Assembly: GCF_964340395.1 (NCBI RefSeq)
Contig: NC_135568.1
Location: forward strand, 2,000,001 to 2,064,000
Source: Glandiceps talaboti
Lineage: Eukaryota; Hemichordata; Enteropneusta; Spengelidae
Direction of reading: 5' to 3'
Length of the DNA: 64,000 nucleotides
In this document: positions 11,101 through 25,100 of the stretch, piece after piece
Layout of the letters: each line of letters opens with the position of its first letter
How positions within the stretch are numbered: the stretch's first letter is position 1
The notes under the pieces: model-generated
What the model saw: the letters and a program-made list of their open reading frames with translations, nothing else
The model's database searches: none
What the model was told of the DNA's origin: nothing
Translations under genes and position numbers: made by a program

Positions 11101-14100
11101 TACTCCAAGTAACTGTATGGATGCTAGTCTGAGTATGGTGTGCGTACTCCAAATATACATGTATGAATGCTTGTGGTGTATTTTCATGCATTGAGTCTGT
11201 GTTCACACAATGATGTTTTCAATAAAAAAAACCAAGCTAATGTTGTTTTCATTTTAATGGTCTTTCATGTCTTTACATGATAGGCCGTCAAGTGTTTTTG
11301 ACCATGTAAAGATGGAACAATTCTAAAAAATGATGCTGGTGTATATGCATATAAACACAACAGCAAGGTTCAAATGAATGCGTAAGTACATTATTTATGG
11401 GGGTCATTCCTGGAGTCATTTTGTGTATTTTGAAATGATTTAAAGTGTTGCAGTTTTGATCGTTTACACGATTCCATTTTTGAATCTTTCCATTTTTGCC
11501 AGTTTACATCAGCTCAGCTTTTGAAAGAAAATGGATTGTTTTCAAAACGATTTACTTACGGCAGCGTTTTGAAACTTGTTGTGTTTTCATGTGTTTTTGT
11601 CATCACTATGTAGACAGTAGGTGCAAACACAACAAAACAGTTGCATTTTCATTTGAAATGGCATTGTGTAAATGGGCCCTTAGATACTATGTTTTGGATA
11701 ACAATAGAGAATATTCGATTTGATGATTTTGTATACCCTAGTCTGATCATTTTTGAATAAATTTATTACCTATGTTTTCGTCTGTACTGGATGAATATAA
11801 CAATTACAACTATCAACAGAATCACCAAGACAACCATGAAGACAGCTATAATGATAGTGACAACTGTGGAAGAGATAAGATTTCATTAAAATTGTGTCTG
11901 TACCTGTTAGTGTTTGCAAAGTCAATTTTCTGGTTCCAAGATGCATTGGGCGAGGACTGCTTTTATGTTGTTAGATTTAGTCTTGTTTTGTCTTTATTAC
12001 GTTTCAAATAACAATTTCATCAGGAAATGATGGAAAGACATGATGACCTCTTTAATTATGGGTGATTTTATAGAACAAAGACTAAATGCCATCAATGACA
12101 GACAGTGATTGTACAGGTGAACCCAGGGTATAATCAGGTGGCAACCATCCCCTGAGTAGCACATGCAAACCTCTCAGCGCATACACAATACATGGCATTG
12201 TATTGAGAGACACGCAATGCATCTTGGAACTGGCAACAGGTCTATTGTAACTGCTCTCTTCAACATTGTTGCAATAATTTTGAGTTCAACCCTGTTCCCA
12301 TAGCAACAATTACTGTACACCTGGAAATTTTTGCTACAGACTTGTTTCTGCTTATTTCATTGGACTACAAAAACACAAATTAAGAAGTGACTAAACTGCC
12401 TTCTTGTTCGTGAACACAATCAATGTACCAGTCTTGTGATTAGTAAAACTTAGTCTTTGAGAACTAGCTGAAGACTGTAAAATAGGGAACTTGCAATCCA
12501 AACTGAGCATGCCCAGATGCAAAGGACTATGGGATTATCTGTGGTTATTGCAATACTTAATCAGGAGTTACCGATAAAATGAACCTCCCACAATGGTCAG
12601 GGTAACTTTGAATTGATTATTTGTGGTTAAAAACAATAACATTATTGTTTATAATACTTTTTGATTAGTATTTATTATCACATTTCCCATGATGCAATAT
12701 TCAACATGGCGGGTTTGCAATATTTTCTAGTCACACAAATATCTCGGTTTGCAGTATCTATTTACCCTTGAATAGAATAGAGAGTAACAACATTAGTTTG
12801 ATTTGCATATTTCTATATACCATATAGATTCATTTTAATGATAATTTCATTGGGTTAGCGGGCCAGCAGAAGCTAATATTCACAACCAACACAAAAATTG
12901 ACTACGCTATAGATCAAAAGCGCCCTCTAGTGGCAATTGTTCATATACAATATGGCCTCATCTTCCTGTTTTTTTTAAATGTGTGCATATTATGTAAAAT
13001 ACTAATCAATGAAAAAATCTGCAAACATAAGGATACATTTTTCATTTTGAATTCATCAGCAATCAAGCCTTCTTACTGGTTAGGTTTGTATGATGTTCAG
13101 AAATTAATTTTTACAGTACTAATCATTGCAAGCATAATCCCATGGTTATAGAAATATTTATGGGCGAGAAACAATAATTTTTATAAATCATCGTTATTCA
13201 TCCAAATGATGATGATGTTGGAAAGGATACTGTATCTTGGTTTTCTAAAAAAAATTAAAACAACTAACAAAAAGGAAGAGCAAACACAATATGAGACTAG
13301 TGCAATGCAGGATTATTGAAGTCAACAATTATTATTTTTCTTACGTTTTCTGTTATTCTCAGCACTATATGCCTGCAGAGCACAAGTATCACCTTTCCAG
13401 CCATCTAGACATCTAGGGAAGAAAACACAGAAGGGTGATCAACATAAGTTTATCAGAGACCTTCTCTGATTGGCTAGTTCTGATAATTTTAGAGAAATCC
13501 TCTTTGATTGGTTATTTCTGAGAACAGCAACCTCAGCAGTCAAATTGCAGTGGATTCATTGGCCAACTTCCAATGAAAACTGAGAATGCTCTCTGTACTC
13601 TCAAATAACTATTATGGGATAACTTGTAATAGGATAATACCTGTCATTCACACTCTGGTGACATCACTTTATACAACCCATAACACCAAAGTAAAGCATT
13701 TTCTGTATGTACCACAATCATTTATAGCATTCATATCAAGTACAACCCATAACACCAAAGTAAAGCATTTCTGTATGTACCACAATCATTTATAGCATCC
13801 ATATCAAGTACAACCCATAACACCAAAGTAAAGCATTTCTGTATGTACCACAATCATTTATAGCATTCATATCAAGTACAACCCATAACACCAAAGTAAA
13901 GTGTTTTCTCTATGTACCACAAAGGTTTATAGCATCCATATCAAGTGTATAGGTATACTGTTTCATTTGCTAATTGACCACATTAGAAAGGCCACATGCT
14001 AGGCTTGTAAATAAACCAATTGAAACAGTATACTTTTACACTTGGTATGAATGCTATAAATGAGTGTAGCACATAGAGAAAGTGCTTCACTTCAGTGTTA

Positions 14101-15243
14101 CTCATTGTAATATGAATGCTATAAATGAGTGCAGCACACAGAGAAAGTGCTTTACTTCAGTGATAACTTACTTGCATACAACAGTTGAATTGAGAGACCT
14201 CTGACAGATTCCACCATTCTGACATGGACATTGCTGCGGTGCTTCTTTTTCTTCTTCTTTAGCTGTGAACAATCACAACAAATCATTTTTAATATTAAAC
14301 ATAATATCTTTGGAAGCTGACAACATATAATTAAAGCAGCTATAATTTGAGTTCAATATAAAAATCAAGTTTTCATTTATTCAATGTTTTAGACACAGAG
14401 AACCTTTGTCAGGAATACATGTAGATAGATGGTAGTAGTTCAGTACTGTTGCCATGACTACATTGTAATCACACTGCAAACCAAAATCTAGCTTTCTACT
14501 GACTGTATATCAAAATACATTTCTTCAAATTCTGCCCCCCCCCCTCCATATCAGTGTCCAGTCTGTGTAGTTAGACTGAATGCTATTTTTTAATACTTAG
14601 CAAACTTATAAGGCCTACAAAAAAACCCTGTGTCATACCGATTACACTCAATTTTAGAATAGGTGGGGTAGTTTCTAAAGTTTTTCTTTTTCATGTGTGA
14701 ATGTCTAGTTCAGGTAGTTATGTTTTCCGTTGTTTTCCATATAGTCTCTGTGTTATTGGTTTCTTCTCATCAGATGTACAACCATTACAGATTGGAAGAA
14801 CAGCTTTATTTTATCTTTTTAAGTTGATGTCAGTTTCCACATCCATTATTTCTTGTGAGACTTTACAATTTTCGCAATTTTATTTTATTTTTCTTGAATA
14901 CGTAAAGAAAAGTTTAGGGTCGGCGTGAAAAACTAGGTAGGGTTTTTTTCAGGCCTAATTTGAATGAAAGACAACTTACGTGCATTGCATATTTGTGGTT
15001 GAGCTGCATCTTTAAAGTCATCACCATTAGGACATGCACACTGGTAACTATTTGGGATTGGTAGACACAGGTGACTACACTTGGTGTTTTTACAATGGGA
15101 TCTCTCTGTAATCAAATTAGGTTTGAGATGAAATCAATTATCATTTATGACAGCTTGTTTGTCAGTTCTTGTGATGACTTTTAAGTTGTAAAATATATGT
15201 GCGTGTGTGTGTGTGGATGTGTGTGTGTGGATGTGTGTGTTTG

Positions 15244-15279
<36 letters not shown>

Positions 15280-18200
15280 GTCTGTCTGTCTATCTGTCTG
15301 TCTGCATGTATATATGTAACCAATGATTGACTGTGAAAGGTACTAACAGTGATAGGTGTCTCTGATTGGAGGAACTGCTACTTACCATCTGGATATCTTA
15401 ACCAATGATTGACTTTGAGAGACACTGGCAGTGTCAGATCTCTGATAAGAGTGGTTGGTATACCCCTGCCTAACTTATCAGTTTTTAAGATACTTGTATC
15501 ATTGGTCCAGTACAGTGAACCCTCAAAGACTTCTAGATTGAATGGATGATACAATAAACCTGCAAAAATTGAATGAAAAAATAGGTAAAGATTGTATGTA
15601 TCCGACCATTTCATAGAGTGAAATTAAAACATGAAATTCATACATGGATATAAGAGTAACAATAATATTGGCTGGTACTTAAAAACCCAAATGTTTGAAT
15701 AGGGAACTTGCAAACCTGCCATGTTGAATGTTGCATCATGGGAAATGTGATGATAAATATGATATGTGCATATACTTACTAGAAGATATCAACACCTTTC
15801 TATTAGTGCCGTCAAAATTCATTGTCCATATAATGTTCTCTTTCCTATCACACCAGTAGATACGATCTCCGTTTGCAAAGTCAATTGTTATTCCCGTTGG
15901 TTCAACAATTCTATCTGATACAAGGGTGGTTCTCTCAGCTCCATTCATCCAAGCTGAATCTATCCTTGGATTGGTTCCACTGTCAACCCAGTACATCAAT
16001 CTGTTGGAATGTCAATCAATTTTATAATATAGCATGCACAAGCCATTGGGTGAACAACAAAATATGGAATTCATACTGCCGTTGTTCTTCATCACGACAA
16101 AATGTGTCTATGTCACGACAATGTGTGTCTATGTCACAACAATGTGTGTCTATGTCATGACAATGTGTGTCTATGTCATGACAATGTGTGTCTATGTCAT
16201 GACAATGTGTGTCTATGTCATGACAATGTGTGTCTATGTCATGACAATGTGTGTCTATGTCATGACAATGTGTGTCTATGTCATGACAATGTGTGTCTAT
16301 GTCATGACAATGTGTGTCTATGTCATGACAACGTGTGTCTATGTCACAACAATGTGTGTCTATGTCATGACAATGTGTGTCTATGTCATGACAATGTGTG
16401 TCTATGTCATGACAATGTGTGTCTATGTCATGACAATGTGTGTCTATGTCATGACAATGTGTGTCTATGTCATGACAATGTGTGTCTATGTCACAACAAT
16501 GTGTGTCTATGTCATGACAATGTGTGTCTATGTCATGACAATGTGTGTCTATGTCAAGACAATGTGTGTCTATGTCATGACAATGTGTGTCTATGTCATG
16601 ACAATGTGTGTCTATGTCATGACAATGTGTGTCTATGTCATGACAATGTGTGTCTATGTCATGACAACGTGTGTCTATGTCATGACAATGTGTGTCTATG
16701 TCACAACAATGTGTGTCTATGTCACAACAATGTGTGTCTATGTCACAACAATGTGTGTCTATGTCATGACAAGGCGTGTCTATGTCTTGACAATGTGTGT
16801 CTATGTCATGACAATGTGTGTCTATGTCATAACAACGCGTGTCTATGTCATGACAATGTGTGTCTATGTCACAACAATGTGTGTCTATGTCATGACAATG
16901 TGTGTCTATGTCAAGACAATGTGTGTCTATGTCATGACAATGTGTGTCTATGTCATGACAATGTGTGTCTATGTCACAACAATGTGTGTCTATGTCATGA
17001 CAATGTGTGTCTATGTCATGACAATGTGTGTCTATGTCATGACAATGTGTGTCTATGTCATGACAATGTGTGTCTATGTCACAACAATGTGTGTCTATGT
17101 CACAACAATGTGTGTCTATGTCATGACAACGTGTGTCTATGTCATGACAACGCGTGTCGATCTATGTCATGACAATGTGTGTCTATGTCACGACAACGCG
17201 TGTCTATGTCAACACCTCCAGTAAATTTGGATCATTCTGTCAGATCTAGTTAGACACTGATAAAGGACAAGTGATTTGTTTGAAACATGTCTGTTTCCCA
17301 ATCAGAAGTGTGAGAAGATAACTTGTGTAGGAATTTTAGTGCTTCAATGATGAACAAGTCATACATCATGGTCTGGTATAGTGTTTACAGCTGCAGTTTA
17401 TTGAGAAATTGAAATGGCTCTGTTTTGTTTACATATAGTGTTATAAACCACTTGATTTCAATATGAAAGATCTTGAATTCATTTCAGCAATAAATGAAAA
17501 TTTTTGCCCAGATATGTTTCATAGCGTTACTATCTTATAAATCACCTACCCTCGTCTTGGGTTCAGCACAATAGCTTCTGGCTTTCCTAAATTAGTCAAC
17601 AGTGTTTTCCTGTATCTACCGTCCAATTGAGACACTTCTATCCTGGGTTGTACAACTTCATCTCCAGCATCAGTCCAATAAAGTAATCTGTTACAGAAAC
17701 AATTAGTATCAAAATAAACAAGCCATATGGTGATTGGTTGATCTTAATGGGAAATTTGAATAACTCAGTTCAAATGCTCTGTGAAGAAAATGTTTACTAA
17801 CAGCTTTCTTACCTGTTTACCCAGTCAATGGCTATACCCTAAGCTCATATATTTACTAACAGCTTTCTTACCTGTTTACCCAGTCAATGGCTATACCCTC
17901 GGGTCGTATTATATCATTCAGTTCCAAATCTTGTGAGAAGCTAAACTGATCAACTGCGAAGGGTAAGAAAGCCCTTTTGATTGTTCTCTGTGATGTGTCT
18001 GTCCAGTACAGGATTGCTGCAATGACAAATATTCAGTTTTTATTCAACTCATAACATTGTATTCCAATGGTTTTGGAAAATATACACAATCCTTACTCTT
18101 CTTTCTACCGGGGAGGGGGGGGGGTGTATTTAGATTTATACTACAAGTTGGAAAACACAGAAATAACCTGGCATGCAAATTGATTCGTGTGTGTTCAACA

Positions 18201-21200
18201 TTCATTTATAACAGTAATGGTGGACTTAGACCAGCGTGGTTTAGTTTAGAGACCACGTTGGCATCCAGACTATTCCACTATGGGCAACACTCATTTACAA
18301 CATCAATATCAAGAAATAAAATACTGATGATTTCATCTTAGCTTGCAAATGCTATTAAACGATGTATCGAGATCAGTGAGCCTGATGACAAGATTTCATG
18401 TTGAGATAGACACCATAAAGATTACACAAACATCACTTACAGTGTGTCTGCTCTCTATTTTTTTGTATTTCTATTTTTGTTTTGTTATGTGCATGTGTAG
18501 CGTATGGAATGGAAATCTATGTGTCGACAATATATCAAATGTTGGTTATATTCATAACATGCCTAGGCAGTACAATTCTATTTCAGGTACCGAGAATTGC
18601 GATCCTCATTATGCAAACATTAAAAATGACATACTATTATTGTTGTCATCTCTGAAGTAGTCTAATGCCCAGGTTCTTCTTTCTCCATACAGTACACTGC
18701 CATAGGTTCTGTTATTAGGGAAGAACCTCCTCAATTCTGGACCATTCGTGTACACAAACTCCATTAAGTTTCCTTTAAAAACAAAACAAGCTAGAATTAG
18801 ACTCTTAAATTGTCATGACGGTTTTCCCCTATTAGCTGTTCACTTGCTACAAACCCGACTTGGTGAGCCAGCAAGTCAGGTATAATAACCATTATTTGCA
18901 TCTCTAAAGCTGTTTGCAATGTCACTGATAATAGGTCATTAAAACTGATAACAACTGATATAACATTGAGCTTAGCTTTGCCTGATATGATTTACTCCTT
19001 GAAAATAATCTTGCGATGTGAACTATACTTTTAGAGAGAGAAAAATAGTTGCAAAATAAAATACACCACTTGTTCTTTGTTAAAATAAAGATGGTGGGAT
19101 TTGTTGTAAAATGAAAATTAACTCAAACTTTTGGGAATTTGTTTCAGTGTTGAAATGTCTGAAAGTAGTACCAGTGAGCAAGAGAAACATTGACAAATGT
19201 TGACTTGGTGTTAAATATGTCTGTGCTATAACCATGTAACTTACTGGAGAGCTTCTAGTAAGTTGCAATGGGATTTATTCCTATCTGATATGTCTCTGCT
19301 ACACCACAGAAGTATAGCAGGCATGTAACATTCCTGTAACAGCACTGTTACAGGAATGTTACTTCTACAGCTGAATGTAATGTTAATTCTACAGCTGAGT
19401 TACCGAAGCCATGTAACTGGCCTGTTCCTACGTACACCACTGTTACAACAATACAGCACTGTAACAGCCCTGCTGAACACTAATGTTACAACATAGTAAC
19501 CACAGCCATGCATGTGACTGGTCTGGTCAAGTTACAGAAATGTTACAAAGCTGTAACAAGCATGTAATGTTAATGTTACCTGTGTATAACAGTAACGTAC
19601 CTAGCCTGCTACAGAAATGTTACAGCACTGTAACAGTAATGTAACTAGTGTGTAACAGTCATGTACCTAGCCTGCTACAGAAATGTAACAGCACTGTAAC
19701 AGTAATGTAACTAGTGTGTAACAGTCATGTACCTAGCCTGCTACAGAAATGTAACAGCACTGTAACAGTAATGTAACTAGTGTGTAACAGTCATGTACCT
19801 AGCCTGCTACAGAAATGTAACAGCACTGTAACAGTAATGTAACTAGTGTGTAACAGTCATGTACCTAGCCTGCTACAGAAATGTAACAGCACTGTAACAG
19901 TAATGTAACTAGTGTGTAACAGTCATGTACCTAGCCTGCTACAGATGGGTAACAGCACTGTAACAGTAATGTAACTAGTGTGTAACAGTCATGTACCTAG
20001 CCTGCTACAGAAATGTAACAGCACTGTAACAGTAATGTAACTAGTGTGTAACAGTCATGTACCTAGCCTGCTACAGAAGGGTAACAGCACTGGACATTAA
20101 TGTAACTAGTTTGTAACAGTCATGCATGTACCTAGCCTGCTACAGAAATGTTACAGCACTGTAACAGTAATGTAACTAGTGTGTAACAGTAACATACAGA
20201 GCCTGCTACAGAAGGGTAACAGCACTGTAACATTAATGTAACTAGTGTGTAACCATGTAACTTACCGGAAGCTCTGCAATGAGATCCATTCCTGTATTCA
20301 TCTATATAGTCTGGTGCACAGTGACAGGAATAGGTTCCCTTCTGATTGTAACAAATCTGCATACAGGTTGGATCCAAACACTCATTGATATCTGTAACCA
20401 AGGTGATGTCATTATTGCCATGGAGATGAACATCAATGGTGTCAAGTACACAGTACATACACAGGATACAATGAATTACTAACAAAGCATATTGGTATGC
20501 AAATTAAGTTAATTAATATGCAAAGACACCAATTTGTCCATACCTCAAAGGAACATCAAAATTTCTTACATAATAATGACTTAAATAATACAGTGCACAA
20601 ACAAGTGCAAGTACCAACATTGGTGTACTCGCACATAAACACACATATGCACATCTACAACCACATTAGGCAAAAAGAGTTGTTTCTGGTCAGCGCGTTC
20701 ATCACTTAAAATACTTCCTATATCGGTCTTTCTTTTCATGTTTGTCAATCCTATGCAGTCTGCAGATCCATGGAAAAACACAAAAATAACCCTCCCTACT
20801 TCAGTGACGACAACTGCAGAGCCAATCATAAACAAGCAAATGACATCTGCCCCACATACACACTTGCTCTAAAGTACTAAATAAAAAGAACAGTAACTGG
20901 CATGAATAGTAGATTGGGTGACAGGTTTGTTGAGAATTTTAAAAAAAAGAAAAAAAAGGTGCGTCATCGAACCATTTTAGACAAACTGTTCTGACCAGAA
21001 ACAATTCTTTTTTTTTTCTTGGCCCTAACTTGTACACATATATAGAATCAATATTTTTTAGGCATATATGAAAGGATACTCAATGTACACAGACCATTAA
21101 CACTGAAGCTTACCTTCACATAACTTTTTAGTATCAAGACTGACTCTATAGCCATCACCACAACTACATAGATATCCATCGGCCAGGTCTGTACAGTTGC

Positions 21201-22063
21201 GTTCACAGCCTCCATTATTTACTGCACATTCATTTACAGTCTCTGTTGATTTATCTTTAAATACACAACATGATACATAATTAATATCTGAACTTGTGAG
21301 TTTTATAGAGCAAGGACTACATGCCATCAATGACAGTTTTCTTCTCATAAATCCATGGTACAGTCACATGACAACCTCAGATCTGTCTGATTATGTACAC
21401 CCCACTGTGAGTTTCTCTTCCTTGTCTGGGATCAAACTCAGTTCTGACTTGGTGGGTTTGAACCCAGACAAGAAAGAAACAATTGTCCCATTCGGACAAT
21501 GGGAAAAGGTCTGTTGCTGATCTGTTTTTCTTTGTCTGTGTGTAGAGGCAAGAGACGTACAAGGTAACCGCATCAAGTATGCATGCACAGTGTATCTTTG
21601 AACTGTACATAGTAACATGTCTATGCATGTAAACGACACAACTCTGTTATTGTGTTCAGAGAGAATATTATCATATTCATACAGAATGTTTTCAAAGAAG
21701 TGCACAAAGTTTGGAAAATAATTGTTGTCTAATAAAACCAAGTAGAATTAACTTACGACATCCCATTTCATCAGTGGCATCACCACAGTCATCAAAAGTA
21801 TCACAGACAACATTAATAACTACACATTTTTTGTTACCACATTTAAACTCATCAGATGAACATTCACGGGTTTGGTCTATACCTAGAGTACCATGACATA
21901 AAATATAATATTTAATTAATCAACTAATTAATTAATCAAGCAATCAATCTCACAATTAACCAAACAAACTAATCAAATTAACTCAAACTAAATCAAACTA
22001 ACCAAATTAATCAACCAACCAACCAACCAACCAACCAACCAACCAACCAACCAAACAAACAAG

Positions 22064-22102
<39 letters not shown>

Positions 22103-22105
22103 GTA

Positions 22106-22166
<61 letters not shown>

Positions 22167-25100
22167 ACCAACTGACTCATCAAAACAGTTTCAGACTCCC
22201 AAAACCAATGTCCTTTTCAATGACACTGTTTGTCAATATTGGAGTAGGGTCAACTTTGGACAAGATAAAACAGTTGTCTTACAGATCTACATAAAAAGTT
22301 GGTAAAAAACACATGAAGAGTCCTATTTATTCTTTATTACATCACTGATAAGATAACACTAACACATAAACCTTGGGATTAAGTCATGGACCTTTTATGT
22401 AGGCGTGTTTTTAACTTGGTTGTTTGATCGATGAAAATTCATTATTAAAATTTGACTTACATAAATGATGTGTATTTTCATCACTTGCATCCCCACAGTT
22501 ATCAACACCATCACAAAGCCGCCATCTTGGAATACATTTATTGTTGTCACAACGGAATCTGGAATCTTGGGGACAATCGATGGAGTCTGTGGAGTCAACA
22601 ATTACAACAAACATACATGAATCAAATGAAAGCCTTTCTTTGATGAGTCTAACAGTGATGAGTCACTTTTTTCATGCTGTGGTTCTCAGACCAGAACTTG
22701 GTGGATTGATTCTCACTCTCTCCTCCAGCAATGGCCACTGAATCTCATGAACTTGACCTTTTGTGGTCATGATGGGTGAATGGTTAGCGTGACTGGCTTG
22801 GAATCTACAGGTTGCAGGTTCGAGCCCTGTCGCTGCTTGCTGTTTGTTTCTGAGTGGCTAAAGTCCTTGGGCAAGATTTGAACCACGACTGTGCTTCAGT
22901 CAACCCAGCTGTATAATTGGGGACCTGGTAGGATGTAGGTTGCAATGTGAAGGCTTTAATCCTATGCGCTTAAATGGCTGCAATGGATTGTATGCTCCCC
23001 GGGGAGTTGAGGAAGACTAAAGGGCTGTTGTGCCGTTCTGATCCGAGCCAGGGGTAATAAATTGTAAAGCGCTTTGAGCACTGTGTGGGAAAGCGCTATA
23101 TAAGAACCGAACATTATTATTATTATTTTGTCATTTTTTCAAAATGTGTTCAAAGTATCAGCTATACAGATAAATTTTTGATGAAATCTGTGTTGTGTAT
23201 TTAAACTTACCACAGACTGATAATCTTTCATCTGAGTTATCACCACAATCATTATCACCATCACATTTCCATGGCAACGGGATGCAGACAGTGTTGGCAC
23301 ATTGAAAATGATTAGCTGAGCAGTAAACGCCGCCTGGATATCTGGTAGCTGTATCAAGAATAAATAGAAACTTATCATCTCTTGCAGTAAGTTCCCGTCG
23401 CAGTTGGTGAACATTTCAATGATTTAAAATAGTTTAAAGGTGAACTAGCTAAAACGAGAAAGTTGTTTGAAGTTGTATTTGTTAGATATAATCAGAATTA
23501 CTAGTGATATCGTACACACTGAACAGTATTAAAAATCACTTTTGTGTAAATGTATCTGTGTAGCTGTACACATATTATAGTAAAATAAATCAAATCAACC
23601 TGATTTTAGGGTCCACACCATAAAATAAGCGCCCCCAACGTGATCACAGTTTCAACCTGTTACTTTACAATTTGTGGATAAAATATACCTCTGATTAACA
23701 TGGACAATGTCTAATTATACAAAAAAATGGAGGGTTTTTTGTTTTGTTTTTTACAATTTTCATTGAATGTAATGTTTTTTGTCTAATTGGAAAAGTCATG
23801 CACCAGTTACAACTACATGTAGTGAAGATTTAAACATATATAGAGCAACGGAAACAAGCCTTTTGGTCTCTACTAGCTATATTCTTCAAGCCATTCCTGT
23901 CACCACAATTGCTTGATTTGTTGAAAACTACTACATTTTTTAGGCAAAATTATAGCACGTACATGCATGTATCCTTTTGTCCATGCTTTGTCTAAAACTA
24001 CAAACATGATGCTATCCCAAAATGCACCAGGATAAGCTGTCTTACAACAAAGAGAGATACGGGGTATTGATACTGCTAGCATAATTATGGTATTCTACTA
24101 CCATATTTTTCTTCAGTCAGCCAGGAAATACTCATGACCTAAGGGGTTTGTCACTACAAGTTGCTAGATGAGTAGTGACAAAGACCCCTTAGGTCACCCA
24201 TATTTTCCTTGGCTGAATAAAGAAAAATATTGGGGGAATAACTCTAAGTATACTTACGACATCCTATTTCATCCGATGCGTCTTCCCTACAATCCTTATC
24301 ACCATCACATTTGTAGGATTCTGGAATACAGTGTCCGGTGCCACAAGTGAAGCTGCCTGGCCGACAAGTCTTTGACTCTATAGTCAATCATTCAATGAAC
24401 ACAAAATCATGCATTACTGAACTTAACAAAATATGGATAGCTTTCTTTTTAATAACAGTGAAAAATAAATACTGGAATGGTTTTTCATTTTTAGATAACA
24501 CCAAATCTGATCTGATCTGAGGTGCACTGTATAGAGTGAGTACTAGAAATGATATGTTTCTATCTAGTGATACCTTTGAGGTAATGATAATAATTATTCT
24601 ATGGCCCGATGTGGGTTTTGTGTACCAAGGTTGTACAGCAGAAGGGCGCAACTTTAGGAGGCCCTGTCAGCCAAACTACTGAGGACCACAAAACCAATAT
24701 CCAGACCATAAAGGTGTTATCATATACCCTATGTAGTGGCATGAAAATATCATTTCAATCACATAACCACATAAATTGATTGTGAAACATTATTTTGTGC
24801 TCAAAAATGTAAAGATATTGAGAAAAAAATTAAAACAAATCACTGAACAAAATGATATCGACGAGTGCGGCAATTACCATATTTGGGGCAAAGTGTGCAA
24901 GGGTGTGATACAGAGAATTATAGCACGGGTTGCACACACTCTGTATTCAATTACAGAGAAAGGGAGTCTGGGTATATGATAATACATTGTAATTTAGAGA
25001 ATAGATTTTGAAAACAAGGTGATAAACTTACGACAATCAAGTTCATCTGACCCATCACCACAGTCATCGTCATGGTCACAGATCCATCGATGAGGAATAC

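Noticed and set aside
16100-17213. Regular direct repeats as a CRISPR array
   Set aside because: There are no unique spacers, units are contiguous, and the context is an animal intron.
16034-17224. 396-codon and 356-codon open frames
   Set aside because: They are translations of the 21-bp minisatellite; two frames are open at once and the peptide is pure repeat.
22778-22850. Stand-alone tRNA gene
   Set aside because: A- and B-boxes are present but no paired acceptor stem or CCA-compatible end; it is the head of a SINE with body and tail.
24776-24979. Plus-strand frame containing IDECG as an EGF exon
   Set aside because: Cysteine spacing does not fit EGF and no splice sites support it.
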